Shown piece by piece: positions 16,391-23,256 of a stretch of DNA of 64,000 nt. A model generated the notes under the pieces. It had not been told where the DNA came from. It saw nothing but the letters and a program-made list of their open reading frames with translations, and searched no databases. Location: NCBI GenBank assembly GCA_030835135.1, contig JAUQWO010000020.1, positions 98,437 through 162,436 of the forward strand, read 5' to 3'. Numbering within the stretch: position 1 is the stretch's first letter; each line of letters begins with the position of its first letter. A program made the translations under genes and the position numbers. The DNA comes from Bacteroidota bacterium. Its GTDB lineage: Bacteria; Bacteroidota; Ignavibacteria; UBA10030; UBA6906.

Positions 16391-16660
16391 ATGACAACGA
16401 TGGAACACGACAGGTGCAGCGTCCACGAATGTGACAGTGATGTGATCGCGCGCGGTATGTGCTGGAAGCATTATCAGAGGCACCGGCGCCACGGGAGTGC
16501 GGAGACCGCCCACCGGCGGTTCGATGAGACGCATGAGTGCAGATATTGCGGGACGAAGGACCCCGAGGACTTCTATGCCTCATACAAGGGGATCTGCAAG
16601 ACCTGCCGCAAGGTCCGGCGTATACAGCGGCTCCAGCGCGTATCGCGGAAGGCCGCCTGA
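16391..16660 (+). CDS. small zinc-finger protein related to HNH-endonuclease Zn domains
   Basis: An 89-residue protein with two zinc-binding segments: CSVHECDSDVIARGMCWKHY (a CxxxxC...CxxH knuckle with the R/KGxCxxHYxRxRRHG ending seen in phage HNH proteins) and CRYCGTKDPEDFYASY ... CKTCRKV (CxxC...CxxC). The C-terminus is very basic (RRIQRLQRVSRKAA). It lacks the HNH catalytic core, so it is probably a DNA-binding protein or a remnant of a homing-type enzyme. It begins 24 nt after the terminator. ATG 16400 is an alternative start. Confidence 0.75.
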   Translation: MTTMEHDRCSVHECDSDVIARGMCWKHYQRHRRHGSAETAHRRFDETHECRYCGTKDPEDFYASYKGICKTCRKVRRIQRLQRVSRKAA

Positions 16661-16685
16661 TCCGGCCTCCCCTGCAGCAGGGAGG

Positions 16686-17132
16686 TCAGTCGATGCGGTT
16701 GAAGATGTCCACCGTCAACCGGTAGACTCCGGCCGCATCGCGCTTCCAGACGTTGGTGTACTTTGCTTTGTGCACGACCACCGAGTCCGGTGTGTCGGTT
16801 CTGATCACGTTCCGGACGACACCGATCTCGTACAGGACGTCCGGTGTGCCACTGATCTCAAGGGATTCCGAATGCATAGAAACGATCTTCTCGAGTCCAT
16901 CGCTCCAGAGAGCGATGATGCTGTCGCGTCCGTGGACGGGTGCGAGGCCGGGTGCCATGAACCATGCATCCTCGGCGTACACCTCGCGCAGGAGCGCGAG
17001 GTTCTTCGTCGCGGCAACAGTATGGAGCTTCTCGTTCTGCAGGTGAATAAGGGCCTTTGCCTCTTCCAGGGAGGGCGTGTGTGTACAGCCTGTGAGGGCG
17101 AGCAGTAGGCACGTGGCTGTCAGGAACCTCAT
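16686..17132 (-). CDS. SnoaL/DUF4440-like lipoprotein
   Basis: A 148-residue protein with a lipoprotein signal (LTATCLLLALTGC) and a SnoaL/NTF2-like domain of the DUF4440 kind (YAEDAWFMAPGLAPVHGRDSIIALW, VVHKAKYTNVWKRDAAGVYRLTVDIFN). These cone-shaped domains bind small ligands or act as ketosteroid-isomerase-like enzymes; membrane-anchored versions are of unknown role. AAGGAG lies 7 nt upstream of the ATG at 17132, much better than the upstream in-frame ATG at 17195. It is a single-gene unit with its own promoter, convergent with the zinc-finger gene. Confidence 0.85.
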   Translation of the reverse strand: MRFLTATCLLLALTGCTHTPSLEEAKALIHLQNEKLHTVAATKNLALLREVYAEDAWFMAPGLAPVHGRDSIIALWSDGLEKIVSMHSESLEISGTPDVLYEIGVVRNVIRTDTPDSVVVHKAKYTNVWKRDAAGVYRLTVDIFNRID

Positions 17133-17166
17133 GGGGCAACTCCTTCTGTGACGGGGGGAACCGTCC

Positions 17167-17195
17167 AATGTAACCGCCATTGTGGAAGGATGCAA
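17167..17195 (-). promoter_or_regulatory. promoter of the SnoaL-like lipoprotein gene
   Basis: On the minus strand: TTGCAT, 17 bp, TACATT (the -10 at 17172-17167). Identical boxes precede both copies of the DUF5674 module. Confidence 0.6.
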
Positions 17196-17390
17196 GCACG
17201 CGGTTTGGGACGGTCATTTCTCACCACTCCGCGTGGATCGCGTCCGCCGCCGTCAAACCGCAAGCGCAGGTCGCTGGAAGAATCTGAAGTAACCACCCAT
17301 CGATGCGGGCTTCGGGCCCTGCACTGTGCACGCTCGCTGGCTTCTACGCAGGCGAACCCGCGTACGCCATGTTTGCCGCCTGAACTCCCC

Positions 17391-17419
17391 TTGCATCCAA
17401 TGGACCACGGGTGTACATT
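17391..17419 (+). promoter_or_regulatory. promoter of DUF5674 module, copy A
   Basis: TTGCAT (17391-17396), 17 bp, TACATT (17414-17419). The same two boxes at the same spacing are conserved in copy B although the spacer sequence has diverged, which supports function. The leader to the ATG is about 85 nt. Confidence 0.68.
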
Positions 17420-17510
17420 GCGATACGGCAGGCTGCCATGTGCAGCTGTGCCATCGCTCCTCATCACCCGAGCAACCAGGCATCAGGACACAGCGTATTC
17501 CGGGACACTG

Positions 17511-17864
17511 ATGGACTCACAGATCCTCATTCCGACCAGCCGGTTGAAGGTCACCGACCTGGAACGCTTCAAGAACGCTCCGTTTGAGAACATGATCAAG
17601 TTCACCGTGGACGTCCGTCTGCGGAAGATCGCCCTGGGCGGAGAAATGCACGCTGATTCGGAAGAGGTACTCCTGAGCACAGGCTCAAGTCGGGTTGACA
17701 TTTGGGGGGGGAACCTCTGGCCCTGGGCACAGCCTCCGCGGATCGAATACATTTCGCTGATCAATATCCGTCCGGCCGTTGAGAACCATGGACTGGAGAT
17801 CCAACTGGAAAGTGTGCGCAATGCGGTCCATGCGATCGTCCATGCGTGGGTGGAGATCGCATGA
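17511..17864 (+). CDS. DUF5674-like protein (module copy A, first gene)
   Basis: A 117-residue cytoplasmic protein. The core EMIKFTVDVRLRKIALGGEMHADSEE-type segment (here from ENMIKFTVDVRL to MHADSEEVLL, residues ~23-58), then VDIWGGNLWPW and IEYISLINIRPAVEN, matches what I know of DUF5674, a family with no assigned function. It overlaps the next gene by ATGA, so the two are co-translated and probably form a complex. An 8-G run at 17704-17711 sits inside it; in copy B the same spot carries a frameshift, so the tract is a slippage hot spot. No enzyme motif is evident. Start by homology with copy B. Confidence 0.8.
   Translation: MDSQILIPTSRLKVTDLERFKNAPFENMIKFTVDVRLRKIALGGEMHADSEEVLLSTGSSRVDIWGGNLWPWAQPPRIEYISLINIRPAVENHGLEIQLESVRNAVHAIVHAWVEIA
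17704..17711 (+). repeat. homopolymeric G8 tract inside coding sequence
   Basis: Eight G in the codons for Trp-Gly-Gly of the DUF5674-like protein. The matching tract in copy B has seven G plus a changed neighbour and is out of frame. Confidence 0.8.
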
Positions 17865-18196
17865 CCATCTGGCACAAGTCCATGGATCCCGAAAAATGGG
17901 GTCGCTACCCGATCGAACGACAGATCCTGATGATCGGCAGCGAATTCGCCCGTGCGAAGAATCTCCTGCATGCCGGGCTCCCTGATGAAGTGCAGCAGTG
18001 TTTTGAGCGTGCGTTCGAACTCCTGGATCTCTGCACAACGGACCCGAAGTGGAAGTCCCGGACCAAGGAACTGCTCCGGTTCAGGGAGATGCTCGGCGAG
18101 CTCTATTTGGGCTGTCCCCCGGGAGACACGCGGTTCATGATGATGTATCGGACCCTCATGTCATGGACGGGAAGCACATCGCGTATTGAGATCTAG
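17861..18196 (+). CDS. small helical partner protein (module copy A, second gene)
   Basis: A 111-residue protein, predicted mainly helical: MTIWHKSMDPEKWGRYPIER, then QILMIGSEFARAKNLLHAG, ECFERAFELLDLCTTDP-like segment (QQCFERAFELLDLCTTDP) and RTKELLRFREMLGELYLG. The repeated pattern of an ELLDL helix followed by a DP-x-W turn and a basic helix is reminiscent of a widespread uncharacterised family that I recall occurring beside DUF5674 in other genomes; this memory needs a search. It begins inside the stop of the first gene (ATGA). The tight overlap suggests a two-component module such as toxin-antitoxin or a regulatory complex; there is no direct evidence of toxicity. Confidence 0.75.
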   Translation: MTIWHKSMDPEKWGRYPIERQILMIGSEFARAKNLLHAGLPDEVQQCFERAFELLDLCTTDPKWKSRTKELLRFREMLGELYLGCPPGDTRFMMMYRTLMSWTGSTSRIEI

Positions 18197-18323
18197 CGGC
18201 GTGATCGCATCCACTCACCGCACGCTGCTTCCTCACCGCAGACAGGCGGCATGAGAGATGGAAAAAGGCGCCCTCACGCGATTTCCTGCAAACCAATTCT
18301 CCGAATTCGTTTGGGATCCGCAC

Positions 18324-19688
18324 ATGCGAACCTGGGTAATGTTTTTGACGAGGGACGCGTACATCAGAACTCCCATCTGCCGACTGCTCGCAACGATCCT
18401 CCTCCTCTTTCTGGCGCCTCTCGCGGGTATCGAAGCACAGACAGGCACCGGCGTCTGGAGACAGCTTGCCGTTCCGGCATCGCCGGGGATGGCCTACTCG
18501 TTCATTGACTTCTCTGACTCGTTGCACGGATGGGTGATGTCGCCGGACCGGTTCTTCTCCCTGACGACGGACGGGGGGCAGACATGGCGGGGTCCGCACA
18601 TGGTGGGAGACTCGGGAGCCGTGCGTTCGATGAAATGGCTCGGGGGGGACACCGGGGTCGTAGCAGTCGACGTGGGGCTGTCGCTCGATAGCAAGTCGCG
18701 GCTTCTGCGCACAACGGACCGCGGGCAGAGCTGGATCTCCTCGTTGGCGGCTGCGGGTAAGCCGTTCAACAGTCTGGTCTCGCTTGTCAACAGATCCCTG
18801 ATCGGCTATGTTGCGTTGGGGCGTGAACGGGGTGACGTGTGGCTGTGCACATCGACCGATCTGGGCACCACGTGGCGGGTGGATAGTCTTCCGGATGGCA
18901 GACTCCGAAAAACGAAGGACTTCGGCATCCTCTCGGCGGACCGGATGATCTTCTGTTCGGGTTTTGGAGGGATGATAGGAGACGGCATGATCGTCCGCAG
19001 CGCGGACTTCGGGAAGACCTGTTCGACCATGGTCTCGCCGCCCGACCTGACCTCCAGCGAGGGGCGGTTCATGAGCGCCGAGCTGAGCTATTTTAGCTAT
19101 AGTCGGGGGGACGATATTCCGTGGCCCGGATCGTTCGCATACAATGCTGTCCTCGATAGGGCGGTCTCTATCCCTATATGGAGCATGGGTGCGCTGTTCC
19201 GTGACCTGACCGTATTCTCGGTGCCGAAAAATGCGAGCATGACCGCACGGACCCTGGATCCTTTGGATTCGACGTACACGGTCGGTCCGTACATCTCCAT
19301 AAACGGTCACCTGGTGGATCTCTGCATGATCTCGCCGGCGTGCGGATGGCTGCTGGATGGTCGGGGGCGGGTCTTCCGGCGTGCGGACCTGCTCACTGCG
19401 GTCCCGGGTCACCGGTCCATTGTGCCGGAGAGGTTCATTCTCTTGCAGAACTATCCCAACCCATTCAACCCGAGTACGACGGTCCGATATGAGTTGCCCT
19501 CGGCAGGTGAGGTGGATCTCCGTGTGACGGATGTGCTGGGGCGAGAGGTCTACCGGAGTGTGGAGAGCCAGTCGGCGGGAGTGAAGACCAAGGCGATCGA
19601 TCTGTCGCGATGTGCGTCGGGAGTCTATTATTGTACGGTACGGTTCGGTGGCAGGGCGCAGACGATCAAGATGGCGCTGGCGAGATGA
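18324..19688 (+). CDS. T9SS-secreted beta-propeller protein (BNR/Ycf48-like), paralogue 1
   Basis: About 454 residues. After a hydrophobic signal (LLATILLLFLAPLAGIEAQ) come sialidase/BNR-like repeats (TTDGGQTW, TTDRGQSW, STDLGTTW, SADFGKT), forming a probable beta-propeller, then a type A T9SS sorting domain with LLQNYPNPFNPSTTVRYELP and ending IKMALAR. It should be exported to the surface. Paralogous to the gene at 20663-22063 over the whole length, with 99 identical bases in the sorting domain. The start is uncertain (ATG 18258, 18324 or 18339). The ligand or activity is unknown. Confidence 0.85.
   Translation: MRTWVMFLTRDAYIRTPICRLLATILLLFLAPLAGIEAQTGTGVWRQLAVPASPGMAYSFIDFSDSLHGWVMSPDRFFSLTTDGGQTWRGPHMVGDSGAVRSMKWLGGDTGVVAVDVGLSLDSKSRLLRTTDRGQSWISSLAAAGKPFNSLVSLVNRSLIGYVALGRERGDVWLCTSTDLGTTWRVDSLPDGRLRKTKDFGILSADRMIFCSGFGGMIGDGMIVRSADFGKTCSTMVSPPDLTSSEGRFMSAELSYFSYSRGDDIPWPGSFAYNAVLDRAVSIPIWSMGALFRDLTVFSVPKNASMTARTLDPLDSTYTVGPYISINGHLVDLCMISPACGWLLDGRGRVFRRADLLTAVPGHRSIVPERFILLQNYPNPFNPSTTVRYELPSAGEVDLRVTDVLGREVYRSVESQSAGVKTKAIDLSRCASGVYYCTVRFGGRAQTIKMALAR
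19443..19541 (+). repeat. 99-bp direct repeat, copy 1 (sorting domain)
   Basis: Identical over 99 bp to 21815-21913; both lie in the sorting-domain region of the paralogous propeller genes, while the rest of the two genes has diverged. Suggests recent gene conversion or a reused module. Confidence 0.92.
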
Positions 19689-19771
19689 TCGCACTGTGAC
19701 TTCAACATTGCAATCGTCGTTTGATGGCTCATGCCCATCCGTCAAATCTCGACGCGCGACGTGCTTCCTGT

Positions 19772-20077
19772 CTATGACATGAGGGTCCGATACATCATCA
19801 TGAACCGCGGGTCACCGGCAGGTATGCCCAGGTAGAGTTCGCCGAGCATCTCCCTGAACCGGAGCAACTCCTTTGTCCGGGGTTTCCACTTGGGATCGGT
19901 TGTGCAGAGGTCCAAAAGTTCGTACGCACGCTCATAGCATTGCTGCACTTCAGTATGAAGTCCGGTGTGCAGGAGATTCTCCTCGCGGGCGAATTCGCTG
20001 CCGATCATCAGGATCTGTCGTTCGACCGGATAGCGACCCCATTTGGCGGGATCCATCGACTTGTGCCAGATGGTCAT
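19772..20077 (-). CDS. small helical partner protein (module copy B), truncated
   Basis: A 101-residue homologue of the gene at 17861-18196 (MTIWHKSMDPAKWGRYPVER ... RFREMLGELYLG), on the opposite strand. A TGG-to-TAG change ends it after RTLMS, 10 residues before the end of copy A; homologous sequence continues to a matching stop at 19742-19744. It begins in the stop of its partner (ATGA) as in copy A. The missing tail is outside the conserved part, so the protein may still be functional, but its partner gene is broken. Confidence 0.7.
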   Translation of the reverse strand: MTIWHKSMDPAKWGRYPVERQILMIGSEFAREENLLHTGLHTEVQQCYERAYELLDLCTTDPKWKPRTKELLRFREMLGELYLGIPAGDPRFMMMYRTLMS

Positions 20078-20428
20078 GCGAGTTCCGCCCACTCATGGAC
20101 GATCGCATGCACCGCGTTGCGCACATCCTCCAGTTGAATCACCATTCCACGGTTCTCCACAGCCGGGCGGATATTGATAAGCGATATGTATTCGATCCGC
20201 GGTGGCTGTGCCCACGGCCAGCGGTTCTCCCCCCCAGATATCGGCCTGTCCGGAGCCCGCACCCAGAAGCACTTCTTCTGAATCGGCGTGCATTTCTCCT
20301 CCCAGGGCGATCTTCCGGAGACGGATGTCCACGGTGAACTTGATCATATTCTCGAACGGAGCGTTCCGGAAGCGTTCAAGGTCGGTGATCTTCAACCGGC
20401 TGATTGGAATAAGTATCTGTAAGTCCAT
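20074..20428 (-). pseudogene. DUF5674-like gene (module copy B), frameshifted
   Basis: The minus-strand homologue of 17511-17864 reads MDLQILIPISRLKITDLERF ... EEVLLGAGSGQADIWG in one frame and then continues in another frame as NRWPWAQPPRIEYISLINIR to the end. The break falls at a G7 tract (20229-20235 on the plus strand as C7); one base fewer would restore the frame. The total length is 355 bp against 354 in copy A, confirming a single extra base. It is either a pseudogene or an off-phase state of a slippage-prone gene. The promoter is still intact. Confidence 0.8.
20229..20235 (-). repeat. homopolymeric tract at the copy B frameshift
   Basis: Seven C on the plus strand (G7 on the coding strand), the site of the frame change in the copy B gene. 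Confidence 0.8.
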
Positions 20429-20520
20429 GGACCGTTCCGAAGTACGCTGTGCCAGGCTGCCTGTTTGTTCCGGCGAGGGGTTGCGCCGGTGGATGGAGTA
20501 ATGGCAACCTGAAGTATGAC

Positions 20521-20549
20521 AATGTACTCCGGAGACCCATACGATGCAA
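20521..20549 (-). promoter_or_regulatory. promoter of DUF5674 module, copy B
   Basis: On the minus strand: TTGCAT (20549-20544), 17 bp, TACATT (20526-20521), the same as in copy A, about 93 nt before the start. Confidence 0.65.
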
Positions 20550-20604
20550 TGGGAAGAAGGGAGACCTGTATTGTTCGAGACTTGTGTTATTCGCACACGT
20601 GTTG

Positions 20605-20633
20605 TTGACATTCGCTGATGGGTGAGGTACATT
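20605..20633 (+). promoter_or_regulatory. promoter of T9SS propeller paralogue 2
   Basis: TTGACA (20605-20610, perfect -35), 17 bp, TACATT (20628-20633). The expected transcript start near 20640 rules out the in-frame ATG at 20618 as start and supports 20663. Confidence 0.7.
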
Positions 20634-20662
20634 TCCACATCGCTCACAATGCATGGGGGTGC

Positions 20663-22063
20663 ATGATGGGTTCCCAACCTGTCATCATATCAGGCAACAC
20701 GCTCCGCCGGTCCGTTCGCAATATCCTGCGCAAACCGAATTCGCATACACCCAATCCCATCATTCTCCGGTTCGCGACTCTTCTTCTGCTTCTTGTGCTC
20801 CCTGTGGCGGAAACCAGTGCACAGTCGGCGACGGGTATCTGGGAGCAACGTGCCATCCCCTTGCCGCCCGCCGGACAGTATTCCTTCATTGACTTCTGCG
20901 ATTCAGTGTATGGATGGGTCATGTCCTCGAACGGGGTGTATACCATGACCTCCGACGGCGGAAGCACGTGGAGCCCGGTGCACTCTGTTCCCGACTCGGG
21001 CACTGTCGTGCAGATGCGCCGATTCGGCCGCGACACGGCGCTCGTGGTGACCCGTCCGGCGACCATGTTCACCGGCCCCCACACCTTCCTGCGCACAACA
21101 GATCGAGGGGCAACGTGGTCCAGTATGATCGTTTCTGACATACTTCTGTCGTCGCGGTGGATATCAGTGATCAACGATTCGCTGATCGGGTACATTTCCG
21201 GCCGAGGTGAAGGGCTGAAGACATCCACCGACCTTGGCAAGACCTGGCAGTCCGATTCTCTGCGCATTACCCCGATATATGTGGAGTACACTCTGGGTAT
21301 CCTTTCGCCCCGCAGGATGTTCCTGTGCGCCAATTCCGACTTCACCGGGTACATAAAGACGAGCACGGATGGCGGCACGACCTGGACCGATGTGGTCAGT
21401 GCGCAGATGTTGTTCGGCACAAGTGCAACGTTCGTGAACAGAGAGATGTGTTATTTTGGAGCGACGTACGGAGCTGACTTCCCTGTCTGGCACAACTATT
21501 TTGCCTACAATGCCGCGCTCGACTCACGTGCGCAGCTGAGGAACTACAGCGCAGGCGTGTTGTTCAACGACGGGACGCTATTCACATTCTTAACCGGGAG
21601 CTGGATGAACAAACGTATCTCCGATCCGGCAGATTCCACCTATCTTCTTGTGGATCAGGTCTCCCGGCCTGGCGGGACCCGCATCGCGAGTATCGCGGCC
21701 TGGGATCCACAGCACGCATGGGTGCTGGATGAGAGCGGAAACGTGTACCGGCTTACCGACCGGTTGACGGCCGTCGGCGGTGCGACGGCCACGCTACCTG
21801 AAGGGTTCGCGCTGTTGCAGAACTATCCCAACCCATTCAACCCGAGTACGACGGTCCGATATGAGTTGCCCTCGGCAGGTGAGGTGGATCTCCGTGTGAC
21901 GGATGTGCTGGGGAGGGAGGTGTACCGTGTCGTGGGGGGACAGGCCGCCGGGGAGCACACCGAGACGATCGAACTTCAGGGCCACGCATCGGGCGTCTAC
22001 TATTGTATCGTGCAGTTCAACAGCGGTGCGCGGCAAACGGTGAAGATGGCGTTGGTGCGCTAA
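20663..22063 (+). CDS. T9SS-secreted beta-propeller protein (BNR/Ycf48-like), paralogue 2
   Basis: 466 residues: signal (FATLLLLLVLPVAETSAQ), repeats with TSDGGSTW, TTDRGATW, STDLGKTW, STDGGTTW (BNR-type beta-propeller), and a type A T9SS sorting domain (LLQNYPNPFNPSTTVRYELP) ending VKMALVR. Start 20663 is preferred, with GGGGGTGC just upstream and the promoter at 20605-20633; ATG 20666 is equally possible. The N-terminal regions of the two paralogues differ, but the propeller and sorting domain align. Divergently transcribed from module copy B, with about 230 bp between. Confidence 0.88.
   Translation: MMGSQPVIISGNTLRRSVRNILRKPNSHTPNPIILRFATLLLLLVLPVAETSAQSATGIWEQRAIPLPPAGQYSFIDFCDSVYGWVMSSNGVYTMTSDGGSTWSPVHSVPDSGTVVQMRRFGRDTALVVTRPATMFTGPHTFLRTTDRGATWSSMIVSDILLSSRWISVINDSLIGYISGRGEGLKTSTDLGKTWQSDSLRITPIYVEYTLGILSPRRMFLCANSDFTGYIKTSTDGGTTWTDVVSAQMLFGTSATFVNREMCYFGATYGADFPVWHNYFAYNAALDSRAQLRNYSAGVLFNDGTLFTFLTGSWMNKRISDPADSTYLLVDQVSRPGGTRIASIAAWDPQHAWVLDESGNVYRLTDRLTAVGGATATLPEGFALLQNYPNPFNPSTTVRYELPSAGEVDLRVTDVLGREVYRVVGGQAAGEHTETIELQGHASGVYYCIVQFNSGARQTVKMALVR
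21815..21913 (+). repeat. 99-bp direct repeat, copy 2 (sorting domain)
   Basis: Identical to 19443-19541. See the first copy. Confidence 0.92.
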
Positions 22064-22102
22064 GACCGCGGTGGCGGCCGTTGCACGGGCGGTGCCCGTC
22101 AT

Positions 22103-22132
22103 TGTAGGGGCGCAGCATGCTGCGCCCCTACA
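22103..22132. repeat. perfect 30-nt palindrome, REP-like
   Basis: TGTAGGGGCGCAGCA followed by its exact reverse complement, 15-bp arms and no loop, followed by CACATGCA. Related cores (GGGGC...GCCCC with TAC) occur at 22411-22432 and 56305-56327. Confidence 0.85.
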
Positions 22133-22200
22133 CATGCATTTTGGCCCCCCTGGGGGCAATAAGGCGCCAACGGTGCCCCCCCCGGTGGGGGAATTGCCGA

Positions 22201-22280
22201 TCGTCCGTGCCCATTGCCGCCCGTCCGTGCCCATTGCCGACCGTCCGTGCCCATTGCCGCCCGTCCGTGCCTATTGCTAT
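22201..22280 (+). repeat. 20-bp tandem repeat, four units
   Basis: Unit CCGTCCGTGCCCATTGCCGC or close variants, at 22201, 22221, 22241 and 22261; the last unit is degenerate. Copy number could vary between strains. Confidence 0.85.
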
Positions 22281-22410
22281 GAATTCTCGGAGGCAGGCGT
22301 TTTTTCGATGGTTCCCTGCCATCGTCGAGTCGGGTCCGGCGGTAGTATGGGCGGTCCTGGTTGTTGGACGGGCGGTCCAGGTGGTCGCACCGGCGGTGCC
22401 GGTCTTCGTG

Positions 22411-22432
22411 GGGGCGGTGCTTGCACCGCCCC
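22411..22432. repeat. REP-like inverted repeat
   Basis: GGGGCGGTGC, TT, GCACCGCCCC: perfect 10-bp arms, followed by TACACATG as in the copy at 22103. Confidence 0.82.
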
Positions 22433-22530
22433 TACACATGGATACGGAATTGCGGGGGCCCGGCGATCGCCGATCGTGAATTCGGGTTTCCCCCACCCCC
22501 CCCCAAGCAGATTCCAGCGCTTCTCACTAT

Positions 22531-22557
22531 CCATTATCCATGGATCATGGATAATGG
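22531..22557. repeat. AT-rich perfect inverted repeat
   Basis: CCATTATCCATG, GAT, CATGGATAATGG: 12-bp arms, 3-nt loop. No T-run follows, so not a clear terminator. Confidence 0.8.
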
Positions 22558-22655
22558 ATAATCAAAGTGGGGGAACGGCCCAATCCGGTCTCCGTTATGG
22601 CGAAACCACCCACCTGCAGAATCCCCCAAAACAGCGCGTATGGCGCAAGTATCAC

Positions 22656-22683
22656 TTGACTTTCAACCTCAATTCCGTATCTT
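22656..22683 (+). promoter_or_regulatory. promoter of the dcw cluster
   Basis: TTGACT (22656-22661), 16 bp, TATCTT (22678-22683). The MraZ-box-like repeats follow directly, so MraZ could repress this promoter. Confidence 0.72.
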
Positions 22684-22694
22684 AGGTTCCTAGC

Positions 22695-22720
22695 GTGGGT
22701 AAAAGTGGGTAATCGTTGGG
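22695..22720 (+). promoter_or_regulatory. MraZ-box-like repeats (operator)
   Basis: GTGGGT at 22695, GTGGGT at 22705 and GTTGGG at 22715: three near-identical hexamers with a 10-bp period just downstream of the -10 box. MraZ proteins bind such evenly spaced TGGG repeats and autoregulate the dcw operon. Confidence 0.75.
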
Positions 22721-22806
22721 AACCGAACCTTCCTTCCCGCGGGCGACGTGTCGTGCCCGTGCCACTATCCCATTCTCCAACTGTTCCACTCCGATCGGAG
22801 CACACG

Positions 22807-23250
22807 GTGTCGTCCTTTAAAGGATCGTACGCATACTCTGTCGACAGCAAAGGGCGCGTGAACATTCCCGCCCGGCTGCGCAAGTACGTCTCGAGCGAAG
22901 CGAATGATACGTTCGTCATCACGCGCGGCTTCGAGCAATGCCTGTTCGTGTATCCGCTCGACGAATGGAACACACTCGAAGAGAGCATCCGTCAGCTGTC
23001 ACCCACGAATGCGCAACACCGGTTCTTCATGCGCGTGCTGCTCGAACGTGCGACCGAGTCGCAGCTCGACGGCCAGTTCCGCATTTCCATTCCGAAAGAA
23101 CTCCTTCAGTTCGCAGGGATAGAGAACGAGGTCCTGATCATCGGCGTGCTGGAACACATCGAGATCTGGAACCCGCAGCAATACGAACAGTACCTGAAGA
23201 CGCAGGCCCAGAGCTACGAATCCGTAGCACAAACCGTTCTCCAGAAATAA
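22807..23250 (+). CDS. mraZ: transcriptional regulator MraZ
   Basis: A 147-residue protein with two SpoVT/AbrB-like motifs (YAYSVDSKGRVNIPARLRKY and LDGQFRISIPKELLQFAGI), the MraZ fold that forms an octameric ring. It binds TGGG repeats upstream of its own gene and represses division genes. GTG 22807 is chosen because the family starts just before FKGSYAYSVDSKGR and CGGAG lies 6 nt upstream; upstream in-frame starts would lie within the operator region. It heads the division and cell-wall cluster, 6 bp before rsmH. Confidence 0.95.
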   Translation: MSSFKGSYAYSVDSKGRVNIPARLRKYVSSEANDTFVITRGFEQCLFVYPLDEWNTLEESIRQLSPTNAQHRFFMRVLLERATESQLDGQFRISIPKELLQFAGIENEVLIIGVLEHIEIWNPQQYEQYLKTQAQSYESVAQTVLQK

Positions 23251-23256
23251 GAACGA

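Larger units (their letters stand above)
17133..17510. other. 378-bp divergent intergenic region
   Basis: Holds two divergent promoters with identical boxes (17167-17195 minus, 17391-17419 plus). The part next to 17391-17510 is repeated, with divergence, upstream of the second copy of the DUF5674 module. No gene is seen. Confidence 0.6.
22064..22655. other. repeat-rich intergenic stretch without genes
   Basis: Nearly 600 bp of GC-rich, low-complexity sequence with no convincing coding frame. It holds palindromes at 22103-22132 and 22411-22432, a four-unit 20-bp tandem repeat at 22201-22280, and a palindrome at 22531-22557. Typical of REP/MITE-like clusters. Confidence 0.7.

Noticed and set aside
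20618..20662. Upstream in-frame ATG at 20618 as start of propeller paralogue 2
   Set aside because: It lies between the -35 and -10 boxes of the promoter at 20605-20633, so it would not be on the transcript.
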